NCBI GenBank assembly: GCA_001725415.1 | Contig: MEGH01000007.1 | Coordinates: 42,781 to 106,780 of the forward strand | Length of the DNA stretch: 64,000 bases | Direction: 5' to 3' | From: Pseudonocardia sp. SCN 73-27 | GTDB taxonomy: Bacteria; Actinomycetota; Actinomycetes; Mycobacteriales; Pseudonocardiaceae | Shown: piece after piece, positions 34,784-46,282 of the stretch | Position numbering within the stretch: position 1 is the stretch's first letter | Layout of the letters: each line of letters opens with the position of its first letter | Notes under the pieces: model-generated | What the model saw: only the letters and a program-made list of their open reading frames with translations | The model's database searches: none | What the model was told of the DNA's origin: nothing | Made by a program: the position numbers and the translations under genes

Positions 34784-36052
34784 ATGGCCGCCGCGGTCTC
34801 GGCGCTGCTGCTCGTCGTGGTCCTGGTGGTCGCGGCGGTGCGGCCGCGTGGGCTGCCCGAGGCGGTGGCGGCGGTGCCGGCGGCGGCGATCGTCGTCGCG
34901 GTGGGGCTCTTGCCGGTGCCGGCGGCGCTGGCCGAGGTGTCGGCGTTGGGGCCGACGGTCGGGTTCCTGGCGGCGATCCTGCTGCTGGGCCGGCTCGCGG
35001 AGGCGGAGGGCGTCTTCGAGTGGCTGGGGGCGCGGCTGGCGGCGGGGTCGCGGGGGCGGCCGGTCCGGTTGCTGGGTCTGGTGTTCGCGGCGGCGTCAGC
35101 GACGACGGTCGTGCTGAGCCTCGACGCGACGGTCGTGTTGCTGACGCCGGTGGTGCTGCTGACGGCGCGGCGGCTCGCGGTCCCGGCGCGGGCGCACGCC
35201 TATGCGTGCGGGCACCTGTCGAACTCGGCGTCGCTGCTGTTGCCGGTGTCGAACCTGACGAACCTGCTGGCGTTCAGTGCGGCGGGGGTGTCGTTCCTGG
35301 GGTTCGCGGGTGTGATGGCGCTGCCGTGGCTGGTGGCGATCGCCGTCGAGTACGTGGTGCTGCGGCTGTTCTTCCGGGCCGACCTGCCCGAGCCGACGCC
35401 GACATCGCCGCCGGCGCCGGCGCCGGCCAACGGAGCTGCACCACCACGGTTCGCGCTGGTCGTGCTGGGGCTGACGCTGGTCGGGTTCGGGGTGTCGTCG
35501 ACGATCGGGCTGGAGCCGGTGTGGGTCGCGGCCGCGGGTGCGGTGGTGCTGGCGGCCCGCTCGCTGGCGATGCGGCGCATCGACGTCACCGGCGTCGTGC
35601 GGGCGGTCGATCCGCTGTTCTGCCTGTTCGTGCTGGCCCTGGGGATCGTGGTCGCGGCGGTGAGCGCCCACGGGCTGACAGACCTGCTCCGGATGCTCGT
35701 CCCGACCCAGGACGCCACGTCGCTGCTCATGTTGCTGGCGGTGGCGGGGATCGCGGCGGTGCTGGCGAACGTCGTCAACAACATCCCGGCGACGCTGGTG
35801 CTGCTCGACGTGGTCGCGACCGCTCCCCCGGACGTCCACACCGGGCTGGTGCTGGCCGTGCTGCTCGGGGTGAACATCGGCCCGAACCTGACGTTCGTCG
35901 GCTCGCTGGCGACGCTGCTGTGGCGGCAGGTGCTGGGCGCGCGCGGCACCCGGGTCGCGGCGGGCGAGTTCACAAGGCTCGGTCTGCTGACCGTCCCTGC
36001 TGCGCTCGCCGCCGCGACCTGCGCGCTGTGGCTGGGTCTGCAGGTGCTCTGA
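34784..36052 (+). CDS. ArsB/NhaD-superfamily (SLC13-like) transporter
   Basis: The protein has 422 residues and about eleven membrane segments. The two ion-transporter half repeats are marked by SLDATVVLLTPVVLL (about 108-122) and NVVNNIPATLVLLDV (about 328-342); both contain the re-entrant region typical of the ArsB/NhaD superfamily (arsenite, Na+/H+, dicarboxylates). A low-complexity Pro/Ala loop at about 205-222 separates the halves. The gene ends three bases before the convergent groEL stop. The transported ion is unknown; no ars genes are present. Confidence 0.85.
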   Translation: MAAAVSALLLVVVLVVAAVRPRGLPEAVAAVPAAAIVVAVGLLPVPAALAEVSALGPTVGFLAAILLLGRLAEAEGVFEWLGARLAAGSRGRPVRLLGLVFAAASATTVVLSLDATVVLLTPVVLLTARRLAVPARAHAYACGHLSNSASLLLPVSNLTNLLAFSAAGVSFLGFAGVMALPWLVAIAVEYVVLRLFFRADLPEPTPTSPPAPAPANGAAPPRFALVVLGLTLVGFGVSSTIGLEPVWVAAAGAVVLAARSLAMRRIDVTGVVRAVDPLFCLFVLALGIVVAAVSAHGLTDLLRMLVPTQDATSLLMLLAVAGIAAVLANVVNNIPATLVLLDVVATAPPDVHTGLVLAVLLGVNIGPNLTFVGSLATLLWRQVLGARGTRVAAGEFTRLGLLTVPAALAAATCALWLGLQVL

Positions 36053-36055
36053 GCG

Positions 36056-38406
<2,351 letters not shown>

Positions 38407-38413
38407 ACGGCGG

Positions 38414-39079
38414 TTAGGACGGCAGGTGCGAGGTGTCGTTGACCAGCCGGACCGAGGTCCCGCCGTCGGGGTAGAAGTCGGCGATCGAGAGCGACGCGGT
38501 GTCGAGGTGCAGCCGGTAGAGGATCGACGGGCCCGCGCCCAGCGCCTGCTGCAGCAGCAGCTTGATCGGCGTCACGTGGCTGACCACGACGACCGTCGAC
38601 GCCGGGTACTCGGCCAGGATCGCGTCGCGCTCGATCATCACCCGGGCTCCGACCTGCGCAAAGCTCTCCCCGCCGGGCGGGGCGACGTCCTGGCTGCCCA
38701 ACCAGCGGGCGTGGGCATCGGGATCGAGCTCGCGGGCCTCGGCGAAGGTGAGCCCGTCCCAGGTGCCGAAGTTCGTCTCGATCAGACCGTCACGCACGAC
38801 GAGCGGCGCACCGGTCGCGTCGGCGACCGCCTCGGCGGTGGCGCGGGTGCGTCGCAGCGGCGAGGTGAGGACAGCCGCGATCCCGGTGACACCGCCGAGC
38901 CGGGCGGCGGCGCCGGCGGCCTGGGCGCGGCCGAGGTCGGTGAGCTCGGGGTCGCCGTGCCCGGAGTAGCGGCGCTCGACCGACAGCGGTGTCTGGCCGT
39001 GGCGCAGCAGCAGCAGCCGGGTGGGCGCACCGATCTGGCCGGTCCAGGCGGCGCTGGCCGCCGGGGCGGACGAGGTCAC
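38414..39079 (-). CDS. Histidine phosphatase (acid phosphatase domain without RNase H)
   Basis: The protein has 221 residues. The phosphoglycerate-mutase-like signature is LLLLRHGQT with phospho-His27; Arg and Glu partners lie in TSPLRRTRATAEAV and LIETNFGTWDGLTFAEA, with the second His in VVVVSHVTPIK. It matches the C-terminal half of mycobacterial Rv2228c, in which an RNase HI domain precedes the phosphatase; that domain is missing here. The GTG start overlaps the stop of the zinc-ribbon gene (GTGA). The natural substrate is unknown; related CobC enzymes dephosphorylate cobalamin precursors. Confidence 0.88.
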   Translation of the reverse strand: MTSSAPAASAAWTGQIGAPTRLLLLRHGQTPLSVERRYSGHGDPELTDLGRAQAAGAAARLGGVTGIAAVLTSPLRRTRATAEAVADATGAPLVVRDGLIETNFGTWDGLTFAEARELDPDAHARWLGSQDVAPPGGESFAQVGARVMIERDAILAEYPASTVVVVSHVTPIKLLLQQALGAGPSILYRLHLDTASLSIADFYPDGGTSVRLVNDTSHLPS

Positions 39080-39816
39080 AGACCCGACTCCGAGGTGCGG
39101 ACCAGGATGGCGCCGCACTCCTCGCAGTGGACGACGTCGTCGGCGGCAGCGGCGCGGAGCTGGCCGATGAAGGTGCGGTCGAGCTCGAGGCGGCATGCGC
39201 TGCAGCGGCGTTCGCGCAGCAGCCCGGCCCCGACCCGCCCCTGGGACAGGCGGGTCTCGTAGGCGGCGAGCAGGTCGGCGGCGCCGATCGCGGCGACGGC
39301 GTCGGCGCGGGCGCGGTGGCGGCCCGCCTCGGAGGCGGTGATGTCGGCGAGGGCGGAGTCACGGCGGGCGCCGACGTCGGTCAGCGTCTCCTCGGCGGTG
39401 GCGAGCTCGCCGCGGGCGTGGTCGAGGTCGATGCCGACGGCCTCGCGCTGCTCCATGATCTCGAGCTGCTCGTCCTCGAGGACGCCCTGGCGGCGGGCGA
39501 GGGTCTCCAGCTCGTGCTGCAGGTCGGCGGCCTGCTTGGCGCCGACGCCCGCCGAGGCGAGCATCTGCTGGTCGCGGACGGTGCGGGCACGCACGCCCTC
39601 GACGTCGCGCTCGATGCGGCGGATGTCGCGGTCGAGGTCGCCCGCGGAGGTCTCGATGCCGACCAGCTTGTCCTTGGCCGCCTGCACGGCCTTCTCGGCG
39701 GCGGCGTGCTCGCCGTCCTCGGGGAGGGTGCGGCGGCGGTGTGCGAGCCGGGCCAGCTCGGCGTCGACCTCCGCGAGGTCCAGCAGCCGGCGTTGGTCGG
39801 CCGGGTCGGCCTTCAT
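39076..39816 (-). CDS. Coiled-coil protein with C4 zinc ribbon (Rv2229c-like)
   Basis: The protein has 246 residues. A long charged coiled coil spans about 15-170 (repeated E/R/A heptads). The C-terminal zinc ribbon uses Cys205, Cys208, Cys231 and Cys234 (CSAC and CEEC). The family (PF02591-type) is widespread and always sits next to the Nif3-like gene, but its role is unsettled; nucleic-acid or ribosome contacts have been proposed. GGAAGGAA precedes the ATG at 39816, which overlaps the Nif3-like stop (ATGA). Confidence 0.9.
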   Translation of the reverse strand: MKADPADQRRLLDLAEVDAELARLAHRRRTLPEDGEHAAAEKAVQAAKDKLVGIETSAGDLDRDIRRIERDVEGVRARTVRDQQMLASAGVGAKQAADLQHELETLARRQGVLEDEQLEIMEQREAVGIDLDHARGELATAEETLTDVGARRDSALADITASEAGRHRARADAVAAIGAADLLAAYETRLSQGRVGAGLLRERRCSACRLELDRTFIGQLRAAAADDVVHCEECGAILVRTSESGL

Positions 39817-40961
39817 GTGGGGTTCCTTCCGATGGTCCACGGGTCGGTCCGCAACCGCGAGACGTGGACGTCGACGCTACCGCCTGTCGCGGCGCGGACG
39901 ACGTCGGCAGCCTGCGCGCACCACGGCCACTCCGACGCCCAATGTGCGACGTCGACGAGCGCCGGCCGCGGCGGGCGGGGCCCGGTCCCCGCGAGGACGT
40001 GTTCGGAGGCGGGATGGTGGCGCAGGTCGGCGGTGACGTAGGCGTCGACGCCGGCGGCCGCGGCGGCCTCGAGGGCCGAGTCGCCGGCGCCTCCGCAGAC
40101 GGCGACGCGGCGGATCATCCGGTCGGGGTCGCCTGCGGCGCGCACGCCCCACGCGGTGGCGGGCAGTCCGGCGGCGACGCGGTCGGCGAACGCGGACAAC
40201 GGTTCCGCGGCATCCAGCGTCCCGATCCGGCCGAGCCCGAGGTCGGACGGCAGCTCGGCGAGCTCGAGGACGTCGTAGGCGGGTTCCTCGTAGGGGTGGG
40301 AGGCCAGGAGCGCGGCGACGACGGCGGCGCGGCGGTGCCGGGGCAGGACCATCTCGATGCGGGTCTCGGCGACGCGTTCGAGCTTGCCGACGGCGCCGAT
40401 GGTCGGCGAGGCACCCTCGTGGGGCAGGAACTGGCCGGTACCGGCCGTCGCGAAGGAGCAGTGGCTGTAGTCGCCGATCTGCCCGGCGCCGGCGTCGGAG
40501 AGGGCCTCGTGGACGGTGGAGAGCGCGGGCCCGGTGGGGACGAACGCGATGATCTTGTCCAGCGGTCGGGCGGGCGCGGCCTGCAGCGGGCCCTCGACGG
40601 TGAGCCCGATCGCGGCGGCGAGCGCGTCGGACACCCCGGGAGCGGCCGAGTCGGCGTTGGTGTGGGCGGTGAACAGCCCGGCGCCGCCGCGGATCAGCCT
40701 GTGCAGCAAGGCCCCCTTGGGGGTGTCGGCGCCGACGCCGTGGACGCCGCGCAGCAGCAGCGGGTGGTGGGTGACGAGGAGGTCGGCACCGGCGGCGAGG
40801 GCCTCGTCGACGGTCTCGACGACCGGGTCGACCGCGAAATGGACGCGGCGGACCTCGTCGTCGGGGTCACCGCAGACGAGGCCGACGGCGTCCCAGTCGG
40901 CGGCGAGCCGTGGCGGGTAGGCGGCCTCGAGGGCGGCGACGACGTCGCGCAGTGCGGTCAT
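39813..40961 (-). CDS. Nif3-like dinuclear metal protein
   Basis: The protein has 382 residues. The metal-binding signature is [12 protein letters not shown] (His65, His66), with further ligands in FTAHTNAD (about 98-105) and the C-terminal [11 protein letters not shown]. Between the two halves lies an inserted PII-like/CutA-like domain of about 130 residues (KIIAFVPTG to YDVLELAEL), as in Bacillus YqfO. Nif3 proteins act as GTP cyclohydrolase-like or metal-dependent hydrolases of uncertain physiological role. Overlaps on both sides show an operon with the aminotransferase and zinc-ribbon genes. It corresponds to Rv2230c. Confidence 0.9.
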   Translation of the reverse strand: MTALRDVVAALEAAYPPRLAADWDAVGLVCGDPDDEVRRVHFAVDPVVETVDEALAAGADLLVTHHPLLLRGVHGVGADTPKGALLHRLIRGGAGLFTAHTNADSAAPGVSDALAAAIGLTVEGPLQAAPARPLDKIIAFVPTGPALSTVHEALSDAGAGQIGDYSHCSFATAGTGQFLPHEGASPTIGAVGKLERVAETRIEMVLPRHRRAAVVAALLASHPYEEPAYDVLELAELPSDLGLGRIGTLDAAEPLSAFADRVAAGLPATAWGVRAAGDPDRMIRRVAVCGGAGDSALEAAAAAGVDAYVTADLRHHPASEHVLAGTGPRPPRPALVDVAHWASEWPWCAQAADVVRAATGGSVDVHVSRLRTDPWTIGRNPT

Positions 40962-42049
40962 GCGGCGGCCTCCCGGGTGATGTCGGCGAGGGCGGCGCGC
41001 AGGGCGTCGGCGAGGCGGGCGGCGACGTGCGGTTCGCGGACGGCGACGCGGACGTGGTCGGGCCCGAGGCCGGGGAAGGTGTCGCCGCGGCGGACGGCGA
41101 TCCCCGTGGCGCGCAGGCGGTCGCGCACCGCCGGGCCGGCGCCGGCGGGCAGGGCGAGCAGCAGGTAGGGCGCGACGCCGGGGGCCACCTGCACGCCGGG
41201 GACGGCGGCCAGTGCGGTGGCCTGCGTGGCACGCCAGGCAGCGAGTCGAACGGCGGCGTCGGCGGCCGCGGCAACCGCGGCAGGTTCGCTGCACGCCTTC
41301 ACAGCCTCCAGCACGAGGGTGCCGACGGGCCAGTGCGGCCGCCCGACCGCAAGGCGCGCAAGCAGTTTCGGGGCGCCGAGAGCGTACCCGGCGCGGAGTC
41401 CGGCCAGCGCCCACGTCTTGGTGAGGCTGCGCAGCACGAGCAGCCCCGGGACACCGGCGTCACCCGCGAGTGACTCGGGCTCGCCGGGGACGGCGTCGGC
41501 GAACGCCTCGTCGACGACCAGCGTCCGTCCTGGCCGGGCCAGCGCACGCAGCGTGGCTGCGGGGTGGAGCACGCCCGTCGGATTGGTGGGGTTGCCGACG
41601 ACGACGAGGTCCGCGTCGGCGGGCACGGCGGCCGGGTCGAGGCGGTGCCCGTCGGCGGCGTCGGTGAGGACCCGTGCGACGGGGACGCCGGCGTCGCGCA
41701 GCACGGCCTCGGGCTCGGTGAACCCGGGGTGCACGACGGCGGCGAGCACCGGACGCAGCCGCGGGAGCATCGCGAAACCCTCGGCGCTCCCTGCCAGCAC
41801 GAGGATCTCCTCCACCGAGCGGCCGTGCCGGGCGGCGACCGACTCGCGGGCGGCGGCGTCGTGGGCGGCCGTCGGGTAGGCGGCGAGGTCGTCGAGCGCT
41901 GCGGCCAGCCGGTCACGCAGCCAGCGCGGCGGCGCGTCGCCCTGCACGTTGACGGCGAGGTCGAGCAGCCCGGGCGCGGTCTCGACGTCGCCGTGGTGAC
42001 GCAGCGGATCCGCGGGCAGCGGGCCGGGGTCGTCGTGGTCTCGCACCAT
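40958..42049 (-). CDS. Class I/II aminotransferase, CobC-like (Rv2231c-like)
   Basis: The protein has 363 residues. This PLP enzyme has NPTNPTG at about 153-159 and the Schiff-base Lys211 in [17 protein letters not shown], with Arg partners near the C-terminus. It resembles histidinol-phosphate aminotransferase and L-threonine-O-3-phosphate decarboxylase (CobC/CobD); no cobalamin genes are visible here. Its mycobacterial counterpart Rv2231c is likewise annotated cobC. The ATG at 42049 follows a -10-like TAGGGT eight bases upstream; a GTG at 42082 would add 11 residues. Confidence 0.85.
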   Translation of the reverse strand: MVRDHDDPGPLPADPLRHHGDVETAPGLLDLAVNVQGDAPPRWLRDRLAAALDDLAAYPTAAHDAAARESVAARHGRSVEEILVLAGSAEGFAMLPRLRPVLAAVVHPGFTEPEAVLRDAGVPVARVLTDAADGHRLDPAAVPADADLVVVGNPTNPTGVLHPAATLRALARPGRTLVVDEAFADAVPGEPESLAGDAGVPGLLVLRSLTKTWALAGLRAGYALGAPKLLARLAVGRPHWPVGTLVLEAVKACSEPAAVAAAADAAVRLAAWRATQATALAAVPGVQVAPGVAPYLLLALPAGAGPAVRDRLRATGIAVRRGDTFPGLGPDHVRVAVREPHVAARLADALRAALADITREAAA

Positions 42050-42165
42050 GGGACGCAACCCTACGGTGATCGGTCCGGGCACCCTCCCGGGGCGAGCCGT
42101 GACGGCTGCGACCTGTCCGGTTTGTGATCCCTCTCGCGCGGAGGTGCGCGGTGCGCGGTCCGTCC

Positions 42166-42171
42166 TACGGT
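42166..42171 (+). promoter_or_regulatory. -10 element for a leaderless ptpA-like transcript
   Basis: TACGGT ends six bases before the GTG at 42178, supporting that codon as the start in preference to an upstream in-frame ATG at 42124. Confidence 0.5.
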
Positions 42172-42177
42172 GGCCAG

Positions 42178-42633
42178 GTGCATGTGAGCTTCGTCTGTAC
42201 CGGCAACATCTGCCGCTCCCCCATGGCCGCGCAGGTGTTGCGCACCCATCTCGACCGCGCCGGGGTGTCCGGTGTCGTCGTCACCAGCGCCGGGACGGGT
42301 GGCTGGCACGCCGGCGAGCCTGCCGACCCGCGGGTCGTGGAGCTGTTGCGCAGCAAGGGTTACGGCACCGACCACGTGGCGCGCCAGATCGACTCCGAGG
42401 ACCTGTCCGCCGACCTGGTCGTGGCGCTGGACCGCGGGCACCTGAGCCTGCTGCGCCGGCAGGTGCCCGAGCCCGACCGGGTGCGGCTGCTGCGCTCGTT
42501 CGACCCTGAGGCCCCCTCCGACGCCGAGGTCCCCGACCCCTTCTACGGGCCCCCGGAGGGCTTCCAGGAGGTCCTGTGGCTGATCGAGTCCGCGACCCCG
42601 GGCCTGGTCGAATGGCTGCGCAACCAGGCGTGA
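42178..42633 (+). CDS. ptpA: Low-molecular-weight protein tyrosine phosphatase
   Basis: The protein has 151 residues. The P-loop VCTGNICRSP gives nucleophile Cys7 and Arg13; the general acid lies in DPFYGP (about residue 120). It hydrolyses phosphotyrosine. It is the counterpart of secreted M. tuberculosis PtpA (Rv2234), which also lies near the Rv2228c-Rv2231c block in the opposite direction. No signal peptide is present. Its stop overlaps the next start (GTGA), so it is co-transcribed with a fructosamine-kinase-like gene. Confidence 0.93.
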   Translation: MHVSFVCTGNICRSPMAAQVLRTHLDRAGVSGVVVTSAGTGGWHAGEPADPRVVELLRSKGYGTDHVARQIDSEDLSADLVVALDRGHLSLLRRQVPEPDRVRLLRSFDPEAPSDAEVPDPFYGPPEGFQEVLWLIESATPGLVEWLRNQA

Positions 42634-43472
42634 CCGGGCCCGCCGTCGCCCGGCTGCTGGGCCGCGAGGTCGTGTCGACGACGTCGCTGGGCGGCGCGAC
42701 CCGGGTCGACCTGGCCGACGGGTCGAGCGTCGTCGCCAAGAGCGGGCCGACCGTGGCTGCGGAGGCGGCGGGGCTGCGCTGGCTGGCGGACGCCGGAGGC
42801 CCGGCGGTGGCGCACCTCGACGCGGCGGACCGCGACTGGCTCGTCACCCGGTACGTGCCGACGACCGCGCCCACCCCCGAGGCCGCCGAGGCCTTCGGGG
42901 TCGCGCTGTCGCGCATGCACGCGGCCGGTGCGCCGGAGTTCGGGTCGCCGCCCCCGGACGGGCCCGTCGACGCCTGGATCGGCACCGCCCCGATGCGCAA
43001 CGTCGAGAGCGACGACTGGGCGAGCTGGTACGCCGCTTACCGGGTCCTCCCCTTCGCCCGCACGGCCCGTGACGCCGGCACGTTCGACGCCGACGACGTC
43101 GAACTCGTCGAGCAGGTCTGCGCGCGGCTGCCGGAGCTGGCCGGGCCCGCCGAGCCGCCGGCGCGGCTCCACGGCGACCTCTGGTCGGGCAACGTGCTCT
43201 GGACGGCCGACGGTGCGTTGCTGATCGATCCCGCCGCGCACGGCGGGCACCGCGAGACCGACCTGGCGATGCTCGAGCTGTTCGGGCTGCCGCACCTGTC
43301 GCGGGTCCGCGCAGCCTACGACGAGGCCGCCCCGCTCGCCCCGGGCCATGCCGCTCGCATCCCGTTGCACCAGCTCTTCCCACTGTTGGTCCACGTCGTC
43401 CTCTTCGGCGGCGGCTACGTGGGCCGGGCGCTCGCAGCGGCCCGCGCAGCCCTGCGCGCGCCCCGACACTGA
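42630..43472 (+). CDS. Fructosamine kinase/ketosamine-3-kinase family protein
   Basis: The protein has 280 residues of the aminoglycoside/choline kinase-like fold. The Brenner-type motif is LHGDLWSGNVLW, with the metal-binding Asp in LIDPAAHGGHRETDLAML; this LHGDLWSGN/DPA form is diagnostic of fructosamine-3-kinases. They phosphorylate glycated amines so that the adduct falls off, a protein-repair role. The GTG start overlaps the tyrosine phosphatase stop; fusions and neighbourhoods of these two activities occur in bacteria, supporting a joint role in protein deglycation (fructosamine-6-phosphate phosphatase is a known activity of some family members, from memory). Confidence 0.88.
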   Translation: MTGPAVARLLGREVVSTTSLGGATRVDLADGSSVVAKSGPTVAAEAAGLRWLADAGGPAVAHLDAADRDWLVTRYVPTTAPTPEAAEAFGVALSRMHAAGAPEFGSPPPDGPVDAWIGTAPMRNVESDDWASWYAAYRVLPFARTARDAGTFDADDVELVEQVCARLPELAGPAEPPARLHGDLWSGNVLWTADGALLIDPAAHGGHRETDLAMLELFGLPHLSRVRAAYDEAAPLAPGHAARIPLHQLFPLLVHVVLFGGGYVGRALAAARAALRAPRH

Positions 43473-43621
43473 CATCAGCCTGGATTTCGGCCGCCGCGGG
43501 CCAGGCGTGCGTCGAACTCGGCGGATCAGGGCACCTACCTGCGGCGCTGTGTCCACGGGGCCCTGTTGCCGTGCCACGCGAACCGTACATCCGGCACGAA
43601 AGTCGCCACCGTCGTCACCAT

Positions 43622-43667
43622 GATTGTTAACAATCTGGTTGCCACGATTGAGACACATCGCTACGGT
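43622..43667 (+). promoter_or_regulatory. Palindromic operator and promoter of the catabolic operon
   Basis: GATTGTTAACAATC (43622-43635) is a perfect 14-base palindrome in an AT-rich patch. Three bases later TTGCCA (43639-43644), a 17-base spacer and TACGGT (43662-43667) form a good housekeeping promoter. The palindrome just upstream of the -35 suits a GntR/FCD- or MarR-type regulator acting as repressor or activator; no matching regulator gene lies in the window. Confidence 0.65.
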
Positions 43668-43697
43668 CCGTTTCATACCGAGAGCGGGAGGCCCATC

Positions 43698-43775
43698 ATG
43701 GGTGTTGCCGTCACTGTCGACGGACGAGCTGACCGACACATCGCGCCACTTCCCCAGGAGGTGGTGCCGGTATGA
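43698..43775 (+). CDS. Possible 25-residue upstream ORF (leader peptide)
   Basis: ATG 43698 is six bases after a GGGAGG ribosome site (43686-43691), lies just downstream of the promoter, and opens a 25-codon frame beginning MGVAVTVDG and ending EVVPV. Its TGA stop overlaps the ATG of the solute-binding-protein gene (ATGA), and that gene's own AGGAGG site lies inside the small frame. This arrangement allows translational coupling. There is no run of one amino acid suggesting classical attenuation. Whether the peptide is made is unproven. Confidence 0.45.
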   Translation: MGVAVTVDGRADRHIAPLPQEVVPV

Positions 43776-45400
43776 ACCGGTCACTCTCCCGCCGCTGGCG
43801 CACCCGCGCCGCCGTGGCGGTCCTGGCGGTCGGGACGCTCCTCCTCGCGGCCTGCGGCAGCAACACGGGCGGGGGCGCGAACGGGCCACAGCTGCGGACG
43901 GTGAACCCCTTCGGTGACAACCTCGCCTCCGAGGGCACCGCGAAGAACGGCGGCACGCTGATCCTCGCCGAGGACCGCGAGATCGTCAGCTTCGACCCGA
44001 CCGTCCAGAACTCCAACATGGCCGCGCTGGCCGTGTACGACTCGCTGCTCAAGCTCGACGACAAGGGCGTCCCCCAGCCCTACATGGCGAAGTCGATGGA
44101 CACCACCGACAACGGCACGACCTGGCGGATGGGCCTGCGCCCGGAGGTCAAGTTCTCCGACGGCACCCCGCTCGACGCGCAGGCCGTCATCACCAACGTG
44201 CAGCGCCACATCGACAAGAAGTCGTCGCCGTCGAACCGGTACGCGGTGGTCATCGCCTCGATGCGGGCGGTCGACCCCACGACCGTCGAGTTCACGCTGA
44301 AGAACCCGAGCGGCACGTTCCCGCAGCTGTTCGCGCTGCCGTTCAACTCCGGCAACCTCGGCACGATCGTCTCCCCCAAGGCGCTGCAGGAGAAGGGCGA
44401 GGCCGGCATCGCGAAGGAGCCGGTCGGAGCCGGGCCGTTCATGTTCACCAGCTGGGTGCGCGACTCCAAGCTGACGCTGAAGAAGAACCCGAACTACTGG
44501 CAGCAGGGCCTTCCGCACCTCGACGGCCTGGAGTTCCGGCCACTGCCCGACACCGAGACCCGCTACGCCTCGATCGAGAACGGCGACGTCGACGTCGTGT
44601 TCGGCGGCTACCACACCGAGCTCATCCGCGGCCTCGGCAACCCGAACCTGAAGGTCTACTACGGCTCCGGCAACGGCGCCGAGTACATCTACTTCAACCA
44701 GAAGAAGGCACCGTTCGACGACCGGCGGATGCGTGAGGCCGTCGTCCGGGCGATCGACCTGAACGCGTTGGCGGCCAGCCAGTACCGCGGCCAGATGGAG
44801 CGTGCCGACGGCTACTTCGGCACCGACAGCGAGTTCTCCACCCAGCAGTCCCGCGACGCATGGCCGGCGTTCGACATCGAGAAGGCCAAGCAACTCGTCG
44901 CCGACTACAAGGCGAGCGGCGGCAGCGTCACCGTCCAGTACAAGACGACCAACGCGCCCAACCGCGTCGCGTTCGCGGAGTTCCTGCAGGCCCAGCTCAA
45001 GGCGGCGGGCATCGACATCCAGGTGCAGTTCTACGACCTCGCGCAGTACTCGTCGAGCGTCGTGCAGAGCCGCGACTTCCAGATCGCGGGCTGGGTCGGC
45101 GGGCCCGTCGACGGGCCGTTCCCCGGTGCGTTCAACCTGTTCCACTCCGGCGGCAGCACGAACTACGGGGACTACTCGAACCCGCAGGTCGACGCGGCGC
45201 TCGACAAGGCCGTCTCGACGACCGACCCGGAGGAGCTGTCGAAGGCCTACCAGCAGGTCCAGCAGCTCACCAACCAGGACCTCGCGGTCGCCTACTACAG
45301 CCGCGGGTACCTGTCGACGATCGCGAAGCCCGAGGTCAAGGGCATGCAGCGGTACCTGACCCGCGACACCTTCTTCTCGAACATGTGGCTGGACCGGTGA
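43772..45400 (+). CDS. ABC transporter substrate-binding lipoprotein (family 5, peptide/opine type)
   Basis: The protein has 542 residues. A lipoprotein signal (RAAVAVLAVGTLLLAACGSN) puts the lipid-modified Cys near residue 28. The mature part is a family-5 extracytoplasmic solute-binding protein (GGTLILAEDREIVSFDP, then YDSLLKLDDKG and LRPEVKFSDGTPLDAQAV). Such proteins bind oligopeptides, nickel, opines or other small ligands. No permease or ATPase genes are adjacent; it heads an operon of acyl-CoA catabolic genes, suggesting it captures their substrate. AGGAGG at 43756-43761 is its ribosome site. Confidence 0.9.
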   Translation: MNRSLSRRWRTRAAVAVLAVGTLLLAACGSNTGGGANGPQLRTVNPFGDNLASEGTAKNGGTLILAEDREIVSFDPTVQNSNMAALAVYDSLLKLDDKGVPQPYMAKSMDTTDNGTTWRMGLRPEVKFSDGTPLDAQAVITNVQRHIDKKSSPSNRYAVVIASMRAVDPTTVEFTLKNPSGTFPQLFALPFNSGNLGTIVSPKALQEKGEAGIAKEPVGAGPFMFTSWVRDSKLTLKKNPNYWQQGLPHLDGLEFRPLPDTETRYASIENGDVDVVFGGYHTELIRGLGNPNLKVYYGSGNGAEYIYFNQKKAPFDDRRMREAVVRAIDLNALAASQYRGQMERADGYFGTDSEFSTQQSRDAWPAFDIEKAKQLVADYKASGGSVTVQYKTTNAPNRVAFAEFLQAQLKAAGIDIQVQFYDLAQYSSSVVQSRDFQIAGWVGGPVDGPFPGAFNLFHSGGSTNYGDYSNPQVDAALDKAVSTTDPEELSKAYQQVQQLTNQDLAVAYYSRGYLSTIAKPEVKGMQRYLTRDTFFSNMWLDR

Positions 45401-45442
45401 CCGCACAGCACGTGATCACCAACTGTACGGAAGGGCACTGAC

Positions 45443-46282
45443 ATGCCGATCGACCCGGGCGCCGTCGGGCGCGAGGGTGAGCCCCGCACACGGTCGTGGG
45501 ACTCGAAGGACGCGCTGCTCTACGCCGTCGGGGTGGGTGCCGGGCTCGGCGCCCCCGCCGAGGAGCTGGAGTTCACCACGGAGAACTCCGACGGCGTCGA
45601 ACAGCGGGTGCTGCCGACCTTCGCCGTCCTGCTCTCCCAGGCGCCGACGCCGAGCTTCGGTGAGTTCGACCGGTCGATGCTGGTGCACGCCGAGCAGCAC
45701 CTGGTGCTGCACCGCCCGGTCCCCGTCGAGGGCACCGTGACGACGACGGCCCGGATCACCGGCGTGCACGACAAGGGATCGGGCGCGCTCGTCACCGTCG
45801 AGGCCACCGCGGTCCTCGAGGGTGGCGAGCCGCTCGCCACCAACCGCAGCGCCGTGTTCATCCGCGGCGAGGGTGGGTTCGGCGGCGAGCGGGGCCCGAA
45901 GGAGACGTGGACGCCGCCCGACCGGGCGCCCGACCACACCGTCACCTACGCGACCCGCCCCGAGCAGGCGCTGCTCTACCGGCTGTCCGGCGACCGCAAC
46001 CCGCTGCACTCCGATCCGGCGTTCGCGGCCAAGGGCGGGTTCGACACCCCGATCCTGCACGGGCTGTGCACGTACGGGGTGACGGGCCGGGCGCTGCTCG
46101 CGACGGTGTGCGGCGGCGACCCGGACCGGCTGGCCGCGATGTCGTGCCGGTTCTCCTCGACGGTGCTGCCCGGGCAGTCGCTGACCGTCGAGGCCTGGCA
46201 GGAGGGCGCCGACGTCTGGTTCCGCACGAAGCTCGACGACGGGACCGTCGTCATCGACCGTGGCACGGCGACCGTCAGGTGA
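45443..46282 (+). CDS. Double-hotdog MaoC-like enoyl-CoA hydratase 2
   Basis: The protein has 279 residues with two hotdog folds. The C-terminal one carries the hydratase 2 motif: Asp184 and His189 in YRLSGDRNPLHSDPAFA, followed by FDTPILHGLCTYG. The N-terminal half is the degenerate partner fold. It hydrates trans-2-enoyl-CoA to (R)-3-hydroxyacyl-CoA, as in the MFE-2 pathway, steroid side-chain or branched-acid breakdown. GGAAGG precedes the ATG. It is followed by an overlapping acyl-CoA dehydrogenase gene, which would supply its enoyl-CoA substrate. Confidence 0.92.
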   Translation: MPIDPGAVGREGEPRTRSWDSKDALLYAVGVGAGLGAPAEELEFTTENSDGVEQRVLPTFAVLLSQAPTPSFGEFDRSMLVHAEQHLVLHRPVPVEGTVTTTARITGVHDKGSGALVTVEATAVLEGGEPLATNRSAVFIRGEGGFGGERGPKETWTPPDRAPDHTVTYATRPEQALLYRLSGDRNPLHSDPAFAAKGGFDTPILHGLCTYGVTGRALLATVCGGDPDRLAAMSCRFSSTVLPGQSLTVEAWQEGADVWFRTKLDDGTVVIDRGTATVR

